From assembly GCA_963556495.2 (NCBI GenBank), contig OY747703.1:57671296-57735295 (forward strand): a DNA stretch of 64,000 nt, read 5' to 3'. The stretch is from Valencia hispanica. Lineage: Eukaryota; Chordata; Actinopteri; Cyprinodontiformes; Valenciidae. Both the position numbers and the translations under genes were made by a program. Under the pieces are notes generated by a model, which made no database searches, was not told the origin of the DNA, and worked only from the letters and a program-made list of their open reading frames with translations. Shown piece by piece: positions 44,114 to 56,420 of this stretch. Position 1 is the stretch's first letter. Each line of letters starts with the position of its first letter.

Positions 44114-47100
44114 TTCTGTATCCAACTGTGCAGAAGGCCCCAGAGAGTGCAACAGCTCCAAAAATGGGAAAAAATAGATGTTCAGGAGTCTACAAGTTTA
44201 CTTTGAGAAAGCAACACTAGGCATGTTTCCACCATCTGAACTTCAGGGCAATTTAACCAAAGCTTTTTCTGGCGGGGTAAATAAATCCGCCAGTTCCTTG
44301 TAGCCGCTGTGTCTCCATACAAAATTGTCCGTTTAAGAATTTTGTAAAGACAGCAGCATATTGCGACCATTTCGGAAGTGGGTGGCATCACTGATAAGAG
44401 CCAAAAGACTCCATAAGTAGCTAAGGGATCGACAATGGAAGAAGCAGGGATGGTTGCCGCATTTTTGTTCGCTATGCCGTTAAACACTTCAACAGCAACT
44501 CTTCCAATTTTACAAAGCCAGTTGTTTGCCAACGTCTGCTGATATTATTTCCCTCTGAGTTACAACCAATCAGCATGAGTTGACCACAGCTATATAAGCT
44601 CATATATAAGGGCTACCAAAGTATCAAAGAATCATTTCGATAGCCCTTTTATTTTTTTGAGTTAGGTGATGTAGTTCAGGACCAAGTAAAGACAGTTTTC
44701 AGCTTTTATCATATTTATATAGGTTTGTTGTACAGCTCGTGTCAAACCAAAGGTTACAAAGTGCAGCACCAATATAAGACAGACAATAAAGTCAGAGATG
44801 AGCATAGAAGAAATAACAAGAAGGCAGAAAAAATAAGCATCCGCAGGTTGACATAGAGAGATGAGACACTGATAAGCTGTGTTTGTAAATGCCGCTGCGA
44901 GACGAGAGACTGCCTCTCCGTACAAAGCAAACACACAGCTGCCTGCACAGATTTAATTGAGATATGAGTAACAGGGACCTTCAGTAAAAGGCTCAGAGTT
45001 GGTATTCTGACCAACACCAGAATGTAATAATGCTGAAATTAGACCAGAACTTTGAGACGCTAAGGAAATCAAACAAGAAAAAAACAAACACATTTTACTA
45101 ACAGACTTTTGGATTCACACAATCCAAACAGAACAAGTGAGAACTTTGACACCATTAAACATTTTTAACTGTAAAAAAAACGAGAAAAAACACCCACCTA
45201 CATCTTTATTGGTAGCTCCTGATTTTCCATCATCTGTAGATCACTCCAAAGCTTGTCAGTCTGTGATTTCACTATATTTACATCTCTTTTAGTTTTATTC
45301 TTTCTTGCAAGTGAAAACGCATCATGCAAATTATTGATTGAAGAAAAAAAATATGACCAACACCTGATACAAAACAAGTCCAAAAATCTTCAAATTAATC
45401 GAACTGAAATCATATTGGGTCACAAAGACAGCATTAGGACCCCAGTTACTGATTTCAAGCAGCTTCACCTTCAGGCTTTAGATACAGGACTTCAGGCGGA
45501 AAGAAGACAAACCACCATTAATTGGAGTTCAGTCAGCATAGCAAAATTACAGACAGTCAAAACACAGAATAGTTAGCAATACTCAAATCTATTAATAAAA
45601 CCACGATGTAATTAACTGTTTGCTGGCATATGCTGGTATTTGTTCCATTTTTAAAAAGTTGTAGAAAACACTAACACCCCTGCAAGTCTGTTTAGCTAAC
45701 AGTTTTCCCTGTTAATTAATATTCGAGCATGTTTTTGAATGCATTTATTCTGAAATACACAAAGATTTTAAGAATCCCAAACTTTCAAGTGTCACTATAA
45801 ATAACGCTTTGCTTACAGTAGATGTTCACACATGCATCTGTCACACACAACATGAAAAGAGGCCTGACATAAAAGGATTAAGCCTTTGCTTCGAAGAGGC
45901 TTTTGGGATTTCTGTGCTATGTTCTTCTCTCTGAAGTGATAAGCTCCCCTCCCCCCTGAACTTGAACTTTTGGTCAGCTCGTACTGTTCCGGACTTTCAT
46001 ATTTACCTCAGCCCTGTGAAGACAAAGGGTTAAGGACAAACACTCACACTAACATCTCAGCTACAGTAGGAAAGGCTATTCTGACTGCTGGGAACAGACA
46101 TTCTGTGAAGAGCCTGCATATGAATGGGCTGACTGCTGTCTGCCCAGACACGAGTATATGAGGTCACGGAAAGTGGAAATCTCTCACCTCACCATCGGCA
46201 TCTATCAGGCTACACCAAGTTAAAAAAACAACATGAAAGGAAAATTGTTGAATCGTTCTCAGGCTCCATTTATCTTTACTGCAGAGTGAAGCAGAACTGC
46301 TTCTGAAACTGAATTGACTCAGGATTATTATTCTTTATGAGTGCTTAATATCTTCCTGTTTACAAACATACATTCCCATAGCTTGTCGACATGCATATTG
46401 AATTAAATCTTTTTTGTCAGTAAGGGCTATTTTAAGTTATTCAGATACTTTTAGTTATACATTTTTAAATTCCAACTTGAAAAAAGAGAACAAAAATAAT
46501 GGTTTTGCCTATTTCTAATTAGGGAGCTTATTCAGTGGTGTCTGAACAGACTCTTGTAGTTGGTACATTATGATAAATCTATACTAATTTGGTTAGTGTT
46601 TAAAAAATATTCTAGTGCTATCTAGTATGAGTTTTAAGCTGTGTCTGTTCAGGACTGTTATGGCCACCTGCTTTAAGCCAAGGCTCTGTTTTTCTTCTGT
46701 TTGTGTTTTCTCTGTTTTCTTCCCTATCTCCATGGAAGGCTCCGCCCTCATCCATGCTCTTCAGACCAAGCCTGGCTTCTGCCGATTCTGTTCCTTCACC
46801 ACGTACTCAGACCCAGCTGGACTGCATCATCTAATGAGACCTGCTGATTGGTTCCCTGCTCTTTAAAAGAGTCTCTGTTTGGGCTACCATTGGGTTGCAA
46901 CTGCAGCTGTTCATCAGAATATAGAAGCTAACATCCACTGTCTTCCTTATCTCAGCTCTCTGGGGTACAGCCAATCAGCACCAAAATAATGGCTGTTTGG
47001 CAAACACCAACCAATAGAGTAAGTAGCATTGTGTATGTGTGTCTTAGCTTCCCAAACTGCATTTTCTTTAGAATATTTTAAATATGCCCCATAAAAAAAA

Positions 47101-47774
47101 TTCTTGAATAGCCAAATTTTCCACAAATACTTTGAATTGACATTCCACACAATCAGTAAATATTGAAACATAAATGGGCATCTACTCCTGTATGCTGAAA
47201 ATGTATATTTATTGGTAACGAAGCATATAGTCTCCATGCTTTCTTTCCAAACACATAAAGACAATATTAGGGATGGGTTGGGATCTCAAAGATTTTAACA
47301 GAACACTGATCATTAAATTTGAGGATGAAGATGTGAATATGACACGTTTATGGTTGAGACTAGAACCTGTTGTCACCAATAATCTGTCGCCAATAACCAA
47401 GATAAATTACATAAACTGCTTAACAGATGTTGCCTCTGACAACAGACTCACTTTCTGACACCCACTTTCAAACATTCTTGCCTCAAGAAGGATTTGAGTC
47501 TTTTAAGTCGTGTCAGAGCCAGACCCTTACACACAGCATTACATCTGCTGTGATTAACCAGCTTCATAAAACAATAAGGAAGGTAGAAATCAAAAGGTCA
47601 AACTGTGAGCTGCTCCTTATGATCTTGGTATCTGTACTGGAGGCTTTTTTACCAAAACCTATGTATTCAGCCAAATCAGTTGAATTTCATTAAAAACTGG
47701 ATCATCTGTTACAATTTTTAGACAATTCTTCACCTGTGAGCTGAATCTGTGTCTGAAATGACCAGGGAAACCTA
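44114..47774. other. No gene seen
   Basis: Domain-less ORFs of up to 116 residues on both strands. The 46610-46920 stretch (CTCTTTAAAAGAGTCTC inside a pyrimidine-rich context) could be an LTR promoter region, but no LTR ends were found. Confidence 0.4.
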
Positions 47775-48345
47775 GATCGCTTTCATACTGATAATCCGGT
47801 AGACTCGGTTTGATTGGGGACTAAAACAACACCATCGTTGCTTTTTTTTTTTTTTGCTGCACTTTGTCAAATGAACCAAACCTTTGAGCAACATCTTTAC
47901 CTCTCTGCCTTTGGTAGCGCTGCACCAAGAAGCACTCAACTCAGAGACACTTGGAGGGGCATCAGATTTTAGCAGTTTTTGGATTGCTCTGTTGTCTTTG
48001 GCAAATGTTCCAGACAAATATGTTGCAGCGTGAGAAGAAAACAAGGCAGAGTTGTTATGCAGTTGTTTTGGTTGTATTTACCCAGAATGCCCTGCGCTAT
48101 AGTCCGCTTCCTGCTTTTGGAGCATTCCCCACCCCGCTTGGCATTCACAGCTGCAATCAAACCGCTCTAGAGTTCACTTCAACTAAGCCCATACCTAGGT
48201 TGTTAGGCGACCTGAATTAGCTTTTTTTGGTCCACATCAGATTTCGATTGCGCATTCACACCTCCCGAAACAAACCAGACTTTCTGAGCAAACAAATTCG
48301 AGTTCGATTAAAGCGGACTAAACACAGCTTGTCTGAATGTACTCT
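47775..48345. mobile_element. Possible MITE with degenerate inverted ends
   Basis: The left end (GGTAGACTCGGTTTGATTGG) and the right end (CGATTAAAGCGGACTAAACA) are loosely inverted. They resemble a fish MITE type with CGGTTYRATYG ends. Several overlapping short ORFs at 47951-48220 are shadows of one another. Confidence 0.3.
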
Positions 48346-49489
48346 TAAAGAACATATTGCAGGTTAAATATTTTCTAAAATGTTCTCCAAAAATTACTAT
48401 TTGAAATGTTTATTGAGGGTATTTTAAATTTCACAACGCGTAGTGGCACAAATTTTAATAAAAAAGTTAGAAGAGTAAGAGGGAGGAGTCATATGCAATG
48501 CGCTGCCTCAGCTCAGTAGGTTGTTATCAGGTGGAGCGGTCATCTTACTGAGAGTCAGTGTGTTCACGTGTTTTGAATTGCATTCATTTTCTTGGTTGTA
48601 AATTATTGTAGAGGCTGTACAAACACCAGCCTGTGAGGAAATCAAGTCCACAGGTTCCTAAAATAAAAAAAAACTGCACTGTCTTCTGTGCCGGGGTGCG
48701 TTTTGGAGCAGCTGGAAAGCCTGGACTTTACCTCTGGTTTGGCTATAAAAAGTTCCGGAAGATTACCATTCCATGGATGTGATGGAGTTTAACATGAGAT
48801 ACCGAAGCAAAGAGCAGGTGCGATTCACACCAGCCGCAGTGCCCTCAGGACCTGCTGCAGGCGGGAGACATGATCACAAATCGATCAGAGGTTCAGCTCC
48901 ATGCAGACAGGATCTGTGCATTGTAAGTCTTGTTGTCTAACATCTCCAAATTACAGCTTGTGGGTTGTTAAAGAAATAGTAAAGTAGCTTGCAGCACCCA
49001 GGCTAATAACGTTAGCTTCGCTTGGCAATGTTTTGTTTTGGCCATTTGTCCTTCCTCTGGTCTCTTTCTACTTTCTGTGGCATGCAGCAGGCTCATAGCC
49101 TTATGTTTGTGCTCCATCATATGTGTAATTGTAAACATTTAAGGTCTTACTTTGTGTCAGAGCCAGCATTAAAGTTCATAGTTTTCTATTGATGGAGCCG
49201 ACTCCCTTCTGATACGTCTCTTCCGGTCTGGCTGATGTTAAATCTTCTCGCAACAATGACTTCAAAAGCTAAAATAGTTAATGTATGAGTACATTTTTAT
49301 TTAGAAATGGTTCCTAATCTATTTCTCTAAACAATAGTTAAAGGTAGACTCTAACCTGCCACCTGCACTTTAAATGTGTCCTTTTGTGATTGGTATAAAT
49401 CATAGAGTTCACCAATAGGTTGATTATGGCCCAGCACCAGAGGGCAGGCCGGGCTTGTCCTTTGGTGATTACAACCCCCATGAAAATTA
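48346..49489. other. No gene seen
   Basis: The stretch 48490-48930 is less AT-rich and lacks repeat signatures. No ORF with a domain was found. Confidence 0.45.
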
Positions 49490-50120
49490 AATTGCAACCA
49501 TGCAATTTATTCACCAAGGACAAACAACAGAGGGTGCTGTAGACTATTAATCGGGACTATTAGAGGCATTAAAGAAGGTTCTTTGGTATGCCAAAATGGA
49601 CATTAGAGCTTGGCTTAATAAAAACAAGAGCAAAACTAGCACAAGCAGGGATGATGCTAATACATCACCAGTCTTAGAGGCAAGTGCAACCTTGAGGGAC
49701 ATTCTGATCCACACTCCATACCAGCCGTTGGCGCTCATGGACAAATTTGCTGGTTGCCAGCCGCCAATGAACACAAAGAAGACGGGCACCGTGACTAATA
49801 TGCATGCCAATGTTAGTAATGATGTCAAATTTGTGAGAGATGCAAACAAAGAAGGGATTTTTAAAGGTTTTGAGCGGGAGATTATGTTGGATTTTGGATG
49901 GAAGACCTGTTGTGGATTAGCTGTCTTACTGGTATACATTAACTGGACCGCTGTGAATATAAAAATACTATTTTTGTTCGAGGCTTGGTCCTGTGATTGA
50001 TATGTGGCTTCAAACTATGAATTGCACATTATTTGTTTTCTGAGTGGTTTGACAAATACATTTGCTGTGTCCACAGTTATGATAGTATCCTTGATTGGCA
50101 TACGTCATTGGAATCTCAAG
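49490..50120 (+). repeat. Unnamed repeat family, copy 2
   Basis: Collinear with 42330-42910 plus 43719-43793, and uninterrupted here. It contains the ORF at 49596-50000 and the sequence GCCGCCAATGAACACAAAG, where copy 1 has GGCCACCAATAAACATTAC. No terminal repeats were identified. Confidence 0.75.
49596..50000 (+). CDS. Hypothetical protein, 134 residues, in the unnamed repeat
   Basis: The ATG opens MDIRAWLNKNKSKTSTSRDD, a short basic and serine/threonine-rich N-terminus. From memory this resembles the opening of some DNA-transposon or chromatin-targeted fish proteins. After residue 60 or so (NTKKTGTVTNMHANVSNDVK) there is no recognised domain, and a hydrophobic stretch (CGLAVLLVYINW) near residue 105-118 is probably out-of-context translation. 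In the sister copy at 42330 the start codon region and frame are altered, so the ORF is not maintained. It is most likely a remnant of a transposon ORF and not a host gene. Confidence 0.3.
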   Translation: MDIRAWLNKNKSKTSTSRDDANTSPVLEASATLRDILIHTPYQPLALMDKFAGCQPPMNTKKTGTVTNMHANVSNDVKFVRDANKEGIFKGFEREIMLDFGWKTCCGLAVLLVYINWTAVNIKILFLFEAWSCD

Positions 50121-51052
50121 CAGAGGTGGGCTGGTGTTGACATTCAGCCCAGGAACATGGATCTGGACATCATTAACATTCATGGTGCTTTACTTCGAGG
50201 AGCTGTTGCAGATTGAGTTCCTCTCCTCAGGTGCAAACAGTGTTTTATTCACAGCAGTTTGATGTGAAATTAAAGTAAAAGGAATTTGATTTAACAAGCA
50301 TTACTTCAGCCAACACAATTAAAGCGAAGTGTAACAGAAGTTAATTACAGTATCTAAGCAATTTTAAGGTAGCAGATGGCCGAAACCAGTGTCACTAATT
50401 TGTACTTTTTCTGTGGCAAAATAAGTTTTGCTCATAACTCCATCAACATGACTGTACATACTGTAGGATGGTCAAGCAAAGAACCAAGGCCCATATGAAG
50501 CCAATATTGAGTGCTGGATGCCATTCTGAGAGAAGCAGTTTTAGTGAGTTTACCACTGTGTAAATTAGCAGTTTATCCACAGATGACAGCTTTTCATTAA
50601 GAAATTATACTTTCTTACTTCTTATAAACACAAATCGAATTATCAACACACACTCTTCAATTGCTCAGCATCTCCACTCAGAAGTCTCTGTCCATTTCAC
50701 TGTATGCATAATTGCTTTCAGTCATTAATAACCTATTAATATTGATGCATGTTATTTAAATGTTCGGGTCAACGACTCGGTGGACCTCATTAAGACTTGA
50801 TGGGGTCAAACTAGACCTGAAGTCTCACCACTGTGTGCCTGATTACACTTTTAATAGGCTTTGGCTTTGATTTAGTAGGCTACTCCTGCCACAAACGGCC
50901 TGGAAAGTTCTGCTTAAATTGTAAGGGATATGTTTAAAACCAGAGTGAACGACCAGGTGACACCATATTATATTGAAGTGTGTTCTTTATCCCCTCCAAG
51001 CAGTATTTTCAGATTATGTCTTTGTAAAGCTCCAGACTGGTCTGGTGTTTGT
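50121..51052. other. No gene seen
   Basis: AT-rich with no recognised repeat. Confidence 0.45.
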
Positions 51053-51893
51053 ATACAGTACCATACAATTGTCTTTGTTTGTCTTGATCCTTTTCATACT
51101 TTGTCAGGTTAGGATATACAACAATACCCCAGCCTTTGGACATCTCACAGAGCTCTGTTCAATCCATCATCTGAACTGCAAATATACCAAGACACAGAAA
51201 ATTGCCCAGAACACACCATCACATTGCCATGCTGATACAAGGTGGTGGCAGTATCATGTTGGGGAAGGCTTTTGTTCATCATTGATGGGGAAGGTGATGA
51301 GAGTTTGTGGAAACATGGATGGAGCTAAATCTAGGACTGTCCTGGAAGAAAACCTCTTAGAGAATGCAAAAGACGTCAACTCATCTCAAGTTAATTCAGA
51401 AATACTTTGTCAATGCCTAAAGGGAAATTAAATGTACAGTAGATGGTGAAGGGTGTGGCCACGAAGGGTCTTCTGCTTTAGACCGGGTTGGAGGTTCAGG
51501 GACCAGCTGGTCAACAACACTGCACATACAGTCAGAACGACCGTGGAAGGGCTGAGATCAAAGCAGATTCATTCATTCATTCATTCATTCATTCGAATGG
51601 CCTAATAAGATTCCAGACCAAAATCCGATTGATAATCTGTGGCAGGACTCAAAAAATGACATTTCCCAACCCATTCCCTCCAGTCTGACTGAACTTGAGC
51701 TAAAAAGAATGGACAAAAATGTAAGTATCTTGATGCGCAAAACTGATAAAGCAAAAGAGTTGAAGCTGTAATTACAGTAAAAGATGGTTCTCCCAAGTAT
51801 TCACTCAGGGGCCCTCAGTATGAATACATGCCACACTTTAGATTTTCTTAGTTATGATGTACTTTGTGTTGGCGGGTCACATAAAATTCCAAT
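51053..51893 (+). mobile_element. Tc1-like transposon, internally deleted, right end lost
   Basis: The left TIR remnant (CAGTACCATACAATTG to CTTTGTCAGGTTAGG) is followed by short transposase pieces: CTGCAAATATACCAAGACAC, then a jump to AGAACACACCATCAC, GGTGGTGGCAGTATCATGTT and ATGGATGGAGCTAAAT. Later come GATTGATAATCTGTGGCAGG (the catalytic NPIENLW region, degraded) and a 3' UTR (ACTTTGTGTTGGCGGGTCAC). The right TIR is missing where the L2 copy D tail begins. Full-length relatives are about twice as long. Confidence 0.75.
51567..51594. repeat. (ATTC)7 microsatellite inside the Tc1-like element
   Basis: Seven ATTC units lie where transposase sequence would read AAGCATATTCATGT-like. The array replaces or expands a single ATTC of the parent sequence. 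Confidence 0.9.
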
Positions 51894-53089
51894 AAATTCA
51901 ATTCCATTTATTTATATACTGCCGATTCACAACAGATGTCATATCTACAATCATACAAACATTCCAGTTAGTTTAAAGTTTTACTTAGTTCCTATTCAAG
52001 GAATCCCAGCAGATGGCATCGAGTCATTGACTACGGGTTGACAGTAGACAGTCACCTACATTGTGTTGGTGACTCCACAGCAATCCCTCATTCTGAGCAA
52101 GCATGTAGCGACAGTGGAGAGGAGAAGCTCCCCTTTAACAGAAACAAAATTCCAGTAGAACCAGAACCAGAACCTGACTCAGTACGTGCGGCCATCTGCC
52201 ACGACCATCAGGGGGTTTGAGAAGACAGAGCAAAAACACAGAGAGAACAGAAGAACTGATGTAAGAGTACTCTATATTAAAGAAAGTAAAATGGTAAAAA
52301 GTTGATAACAGGACATGGGGATGCTCAGTTACTGGGATGCCCCCCCCCCCCCCCCCGTCCAACAGGGCATTGTAGCTAAGCAGATTACCAGACCAGGTGT
52401 AGCTTCTATGGAGAGAGAAACACTGAGAGGAAAAAAAAGTTTACAGTTGAAATAACAGCAAATGATGAAATTGGAGAGTAGTAGAAGAGAATGTAGCGGA
52501 CTGAAGAAAATTGGTCAGTCTGTCCTCCAGCAGTCTAAGCCTATAGCAGCTTAACTACAGAGATAGCTCAGGATGACCTTAGCCACTCTAACTATAAGCT
52601 TTATCAAAAAGGAAAGTTTTAAGCCTGGCCTTAAAAGTAAACAGAGTGTCTGCCTCACGGACTAAAGCTGGGAGCTGGTTCCACAGGAGAGGAGCCTGAT
52701 AACTAAAATATCTGCCACCCATTCTACTTTTAGAAATCCTAGGAACTACAAGTAAACCTGCAGTCTGAGAGCGAAGGGCTCTGTTAGGAACATAAGGAAC
52801 AATTAGATCTCTGATGTATGATGGAGCTGATTATTAAGGGCTTTGTATGTAAGAAGAAGGATCTTAGATTCTGTTCTGGATTTAACAGGGAGCCAATGAA
52901 GGGAAGCTAAAACAGGAGAAATGTGATCTCTCTTTTTAATATTCATCAGAACTCTTGCTGACGCATTTTGGACCAACTGAAGTCTATTAATTACATTTTG
53001 TGGACTTCCTGATAGTAAATAATTACAGTAGTCCAGCCTTGAAGTAACAAATGCCTGGACTAGTTTCTCAGCATCACTCCTGGACAGGA

Positions 53090-54126
53090 CTGTTCATGAA
53101 GATGCCTGATCCCATGTGCAGGTGGATCACTGACTTTGTGACTGACGGGAAGCAGCATGTCGGACTCTCGGACCATCAGCACCGGCTCCCTTCAGGGCTG
53201 TGTTCTTTCTCCTCTGCTCTTCTCCCTGTACTCCAACTGCTGCACCTCCAACCACCAGTCTGTCAAGCTAATTAAGTTTGCAGATGACACCACTGTTATT
53301 GGACTCATCTCGGACGAGGATGAGTCTCCCTACAAGTTGGAGGCTAAACGTCTGGTGTTCTGATGCAGCCACAACAACCTGGTGCTGAACGCCCAGCAGA
53401 GAGTCGAGATTATTGTGGACTTTATGAAGCTCATAGTCCCACCGCACACCATCACCCTAACTAATGCCCTCACCATCACTGTGGACCCATTCTGCTTCCT
53501 GGGCACCACCATCACCCAGGATCTCAAGTGGGAGCCCACCTTCACCTCCGTCATAAAGAAGGCCCAGCAGAGGATGTACTACCTGAGGCAGCTGAAGGAA
53601 TTCAACCTGCCGGCACGGACGATGATGCAGTTCTACACTGGAATCATGGAGTCCATCCTCACCTCCTCCATCACCGTGTGGTATGCTGGCGCTACCATCA
53701 GGGACAAACGGAGACAGCGTGTTGTGGAGAAGGTGATTGGCTGCAGACTCCCCTCTCTGCAGGACCTGTACACCTCCAGGACACTTGGGCGTGCAGGTGG
53801 GATCACAGCCGACCCTTCTCACCCTGGACACAGACTTTTTGACCTGTTCCTCTCAGGCAGGAGGTTCTAGTCCGAATGGACTCATGAACAATAACCCTAA
53901 GACTGTTCCCACCACCCGCTCTGTTTCAGTCACATGACCCTGTGTTGTGTTTTTGCATCTGTGTGATTTTTGCACTGATCATAACCTGTACTCGTGTATA
54001 ATAATCTGTTTACACCATTTTATTTTTATTTATTGCATGATTAGAAGTGTTTATTTTATGTACCACAGCAATTTCCTAATGTTGTGAACCAGTTCACACA
54101 TGACAATAGAACCTTTTTGATTCTGA
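53090..54126 (+). mobile_element. CR1/Rex1-group LINE inserted in L2 copy D
   Basis: In copy A the site reads GGACAGGATGTTTCTAA without a break. Here it is split after GGACAGGA (53089) and resumes TGTTTCTAA at 54127. The insert is a 5'-truncated LINE in the opposite orientation, with a 3' UTR ending ATGACAATAGAACC and TTTTTGATTCTGA. No clear target duplication beyond TGTT is visible. Confidence 0.85.
53157..53870 (+). pseudogene. CR1/Rex1-group reverse transcriptase fragment
   Basis: One frame reads GSLQGCVLSPLLFSLY, then the catalytic box FADDTTVIGLI, then a TGA at 53361-53363 where LVSWCS-type tryptophan is expected. It continues LVLNAQQRVEIIVDF, FLGTTITQDLKWEP, KKAQQRMYYLRQL, SILTSSITVWYAG, SLQDLYTSRTLGRAG and DPSHPGHRLFDLFLSGRRF. 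That covers RT palm to C-terminus of a Rex1/CR1-type protein. The N-terminal endonuclease and RT fingers are lost by 5' truncation; a few palm residues (CRWITDFVTDGKQHV) appear in another frame at 53118-53162. A single nonsense codon and end frameshifts mark it as dead but fairly young. Confidence 0.85.
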
Positions 54127-54235
54127 TGTTTCTAATTTTAGCAATATTCTGCAGGTGAAAGAAGAAAATCCCAGGAACCTATTTAATATGGGATTTGAAT
54201 GCCATGTCTTGGTCAAAAATAACACAAAGGTTCTT

Positions 54236-55084
54236 ATTAGGGGAGCAGATACATGATTACCCCATTTTTTGCTCATAGACTGATGGGCATACCAAAAGAA
54301 CAAGATTCTTACAAAAGATTAAAGAACCAGTTATATCTGAATACAAGAATCTGTTATATAATTAACAAAACAGCTTCTCGTGATATAAACGATCGAACAC
54401 TTTGGAGGCATTAATAAAACATAAAAATTGTGGAATTATGCCTGTTATACAGATCCAGGATCTCCTTTAAGGCAAAAATGCACATGTCTGTACTATGTTT
54501 AGATTTAAAACCAAACAGGTCATCAGAGGTCAGGATGGAATTTTCAATTAATAACTACACTTACAACAATCTCACATTTTACGTAAAATAAACTGTAAAA
54601 GTGAATATGTTTATAGTATTTTAAATATGACAGGGTTTTTGCAGAGCTGTCAAACTATAACACATTAACACAGTTTTCCTTCAAATCTGGGAAATATCTT
54701 CTGACACAGAACCCAGGAGCTCTCTACCGAGCCACATCAATCCACAAAGCTTAAAACCAACACCAAGTCTTGATCCTGATGATATATGACAAACTATAAG
54801 CCTCACTGTTGCATGACAAACAAAAAGGCTTAGCTACAAGAAAAGTGATGACAGTGCTCCTGCTGTCCTGGAACCTGAACTCATTTAGCCACTTATGGCT
54901 AATTAGGAGTAATTTAATCACATCTGTCAGCTTGTGTTTCTCAGCAGAAGCCTCTCCTCAGGTGTGACGCTGTAGTGACCACTCACTAACATCTCCTGAT
55001 GAGTATATCAAGCTAGATGACCTGAAAGGCCACTTTTATAGAACAATAAGCTTGACCTGCAGTGTTTTATTTGCGTATTCAAGG
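54236..55084. other. No gene seen
   Basis: AT-rich with no recognised repeat. The L2 copy D 5' truncation point is near its left edge. Confidence 0.45.
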
Positions 55085-55500
55085 TGGATAGCAGCCCCCC
55101 TGAGTCTGGTTGCCCCCCTCCTTTCTCTTAGAGTTCTGCTGACCATCTTATTTTGCAGATTCCCAAAGCAAAGCAAACCGGTGGGGAACGTGCTTTTATG
55201 TTTGCTCCTCCCAAATTATGGAATGAACTTCCACTTGTAGTGAGGCAGTCCACTTCTATAACAATTTTTAAATCTCGACTGAAAGCCCATTATTTTAATT
55301 TAGCTTTTGGAGACTGGCCTCCATGTTTTCTAATAGGCTGTGGTGACACTTTTTGTAGTATTTTATTATTTACTTTTCCCCAGCATTATTGTTTGCTATT
55401 TGTTGTATTTGTTAGTTTGTCTCAGTTTTTTTTGTTTTACAGCACTTTGCTCAGCTGTCACACTGTTTGTTAAAGTACTTTATTATTGAATTTGACTTGT
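55085..55500 (+). pseudogene. L2-like LINE C-terminus and 3' UTR (second subfamily)
   Basis: The frame gives PKAKQTGGERAFMFAPPKLW, then NELPLVVRQSTSITIFKS, RLKAHYFNLAF. It is the same C-terminal block as at 33300-33511. The following UTR (GCACTTTGCTCAGCTGTC, then TTAAAGTACTTTATTATTG) ends at about 55495. The RT core is missing. Confidence 0.75.
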
Positions 55501-56135
55501 GCTCCTTAGATGTTTGTAACTTTTCTTGTGTTGGGTTTTGATCTTATTAGTCCTTTATATTTCTCATCATTTTCTCTGTTGTACTTTATTTCTCGCATTA
55601 TGAACATTGTTCTGTGGTTTGAGTTATGACAAGTGTTTTTATCTTTATGTTTCCTTCTGTTTTTCTCCTTTTCTGTCTCACTCTTAAGTGTTATTTCTAA
55701 TTTCCTTAGATCTTATTTTTAGTTACTCTGTTACTGTTACTATTTTTAGTTACTCTGCACTAGTTTTCTTCTTATTTATCAATTTAGATTATGCTTTGAT
55801 TAGACCTTGTTTTATTTTTCACTCTTTACTTTCCTTCTCAGTCTTGTTTTACTCCTGCCATTCTGTCACCTCCCCAGCTGCCTTCACCTCCGTCTGCTCA
55901 GTCACTCACCCACCTGCATCTAATCACCTTGATTCAGTCTCACTCTGGTTCCTTAGTCATTTCTCATTTACCCTCAGTATTTAAGCAGCTCACGTTCGGT
56001 CATACCATGCTAGTTTCTTCGTTCCTAAAATCATGTCTCATCATTTGCTGTAAGTTACCTGTGTTAATCCCTTAAATTAAATTATTTTTTCTACTTCAAG
56101 TTATCTGCATCTAGGTCATACCTGCTCCACACCAA
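55501..56135 (+). other. Possible LTR-like sequence
   Basis: Pyrimidine-rich sequence with CACCTGCATCTAATCACCTT, a TATTTAAG box at about 55978-55985 and a following AAATTAAATT tract. That order is seen in fish LTR-retroelement LTRs. Neither TG..CA ends nor a second LTR were found, so this is only a suggestion. Confidence 0.25.
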
Positions 56136-56179
56136 TTGTCTTTGACTTTGGGTCTTCTAGTCTCTGCTCATGTTAGACG

Positions 56180-56420
56180 GATGAGGAAATTCAATGTCTT
56201 TACAATTACCAGGATGGAAAGAAAAACATTCTGATGTATAGCTTCATTTCTGGAGACATTTCCTGGTCTGATGAAACTAAAGTGGAACTGTTTAGCCATA
56301 ATGATCATCATTATATGTAAAGGAGAGAGGGCTCCAGATAGACGATGACCCTCAGCATTCAGCCAGCGGAGCTCTACCGAGGCTGAAGGACATCAAAGTT
56401 AATGTTCTGGTGTGGTTCTC
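56180..56420 (+). pseudogene. Tc1-like transposase fragment
   Basis: Contains CTGGTCTGATGAAACTAAAG then GTGGAACTGTTTAGCCATAA, which translates to the WSDET..-ELFGH region around the second catalytic aspartate of Tc1 transposases. The order of frames is broken and both ends are missing. Confidence 0.65.

Larger units (their letters stand above)
51894..54235 (-). mobile_element. L2-like LINE, copy D, split by another LINE
   Basis: The 3' tail (TTCAATTCCATTTATTTATA, the reverse of the copy C tail) starts at about 51894. The 3' UTR runs to 52591. The ORF2 C-terminal remnant occupies 52592-53089 and continues at 54127-54235. It has a C-run of about 18 bases (from 52340) where copies A and C have six or fewer. 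The region 52800-52870 retains the stretch missing from copy A. Multiple stops and indels are present, with no open RT frame. Confidence 0.85.

Noticed and set aside
51973..52220. Plus-strand ORFs through the L2 copy D tail
   Set aside because: They are antisense translation of the LINE 3' UTR.
53457..53842. Additional ORFs on both strands over the CR1/Rex1-group RT
   Set aside because: Shadows of the RT frame 53157-53870.
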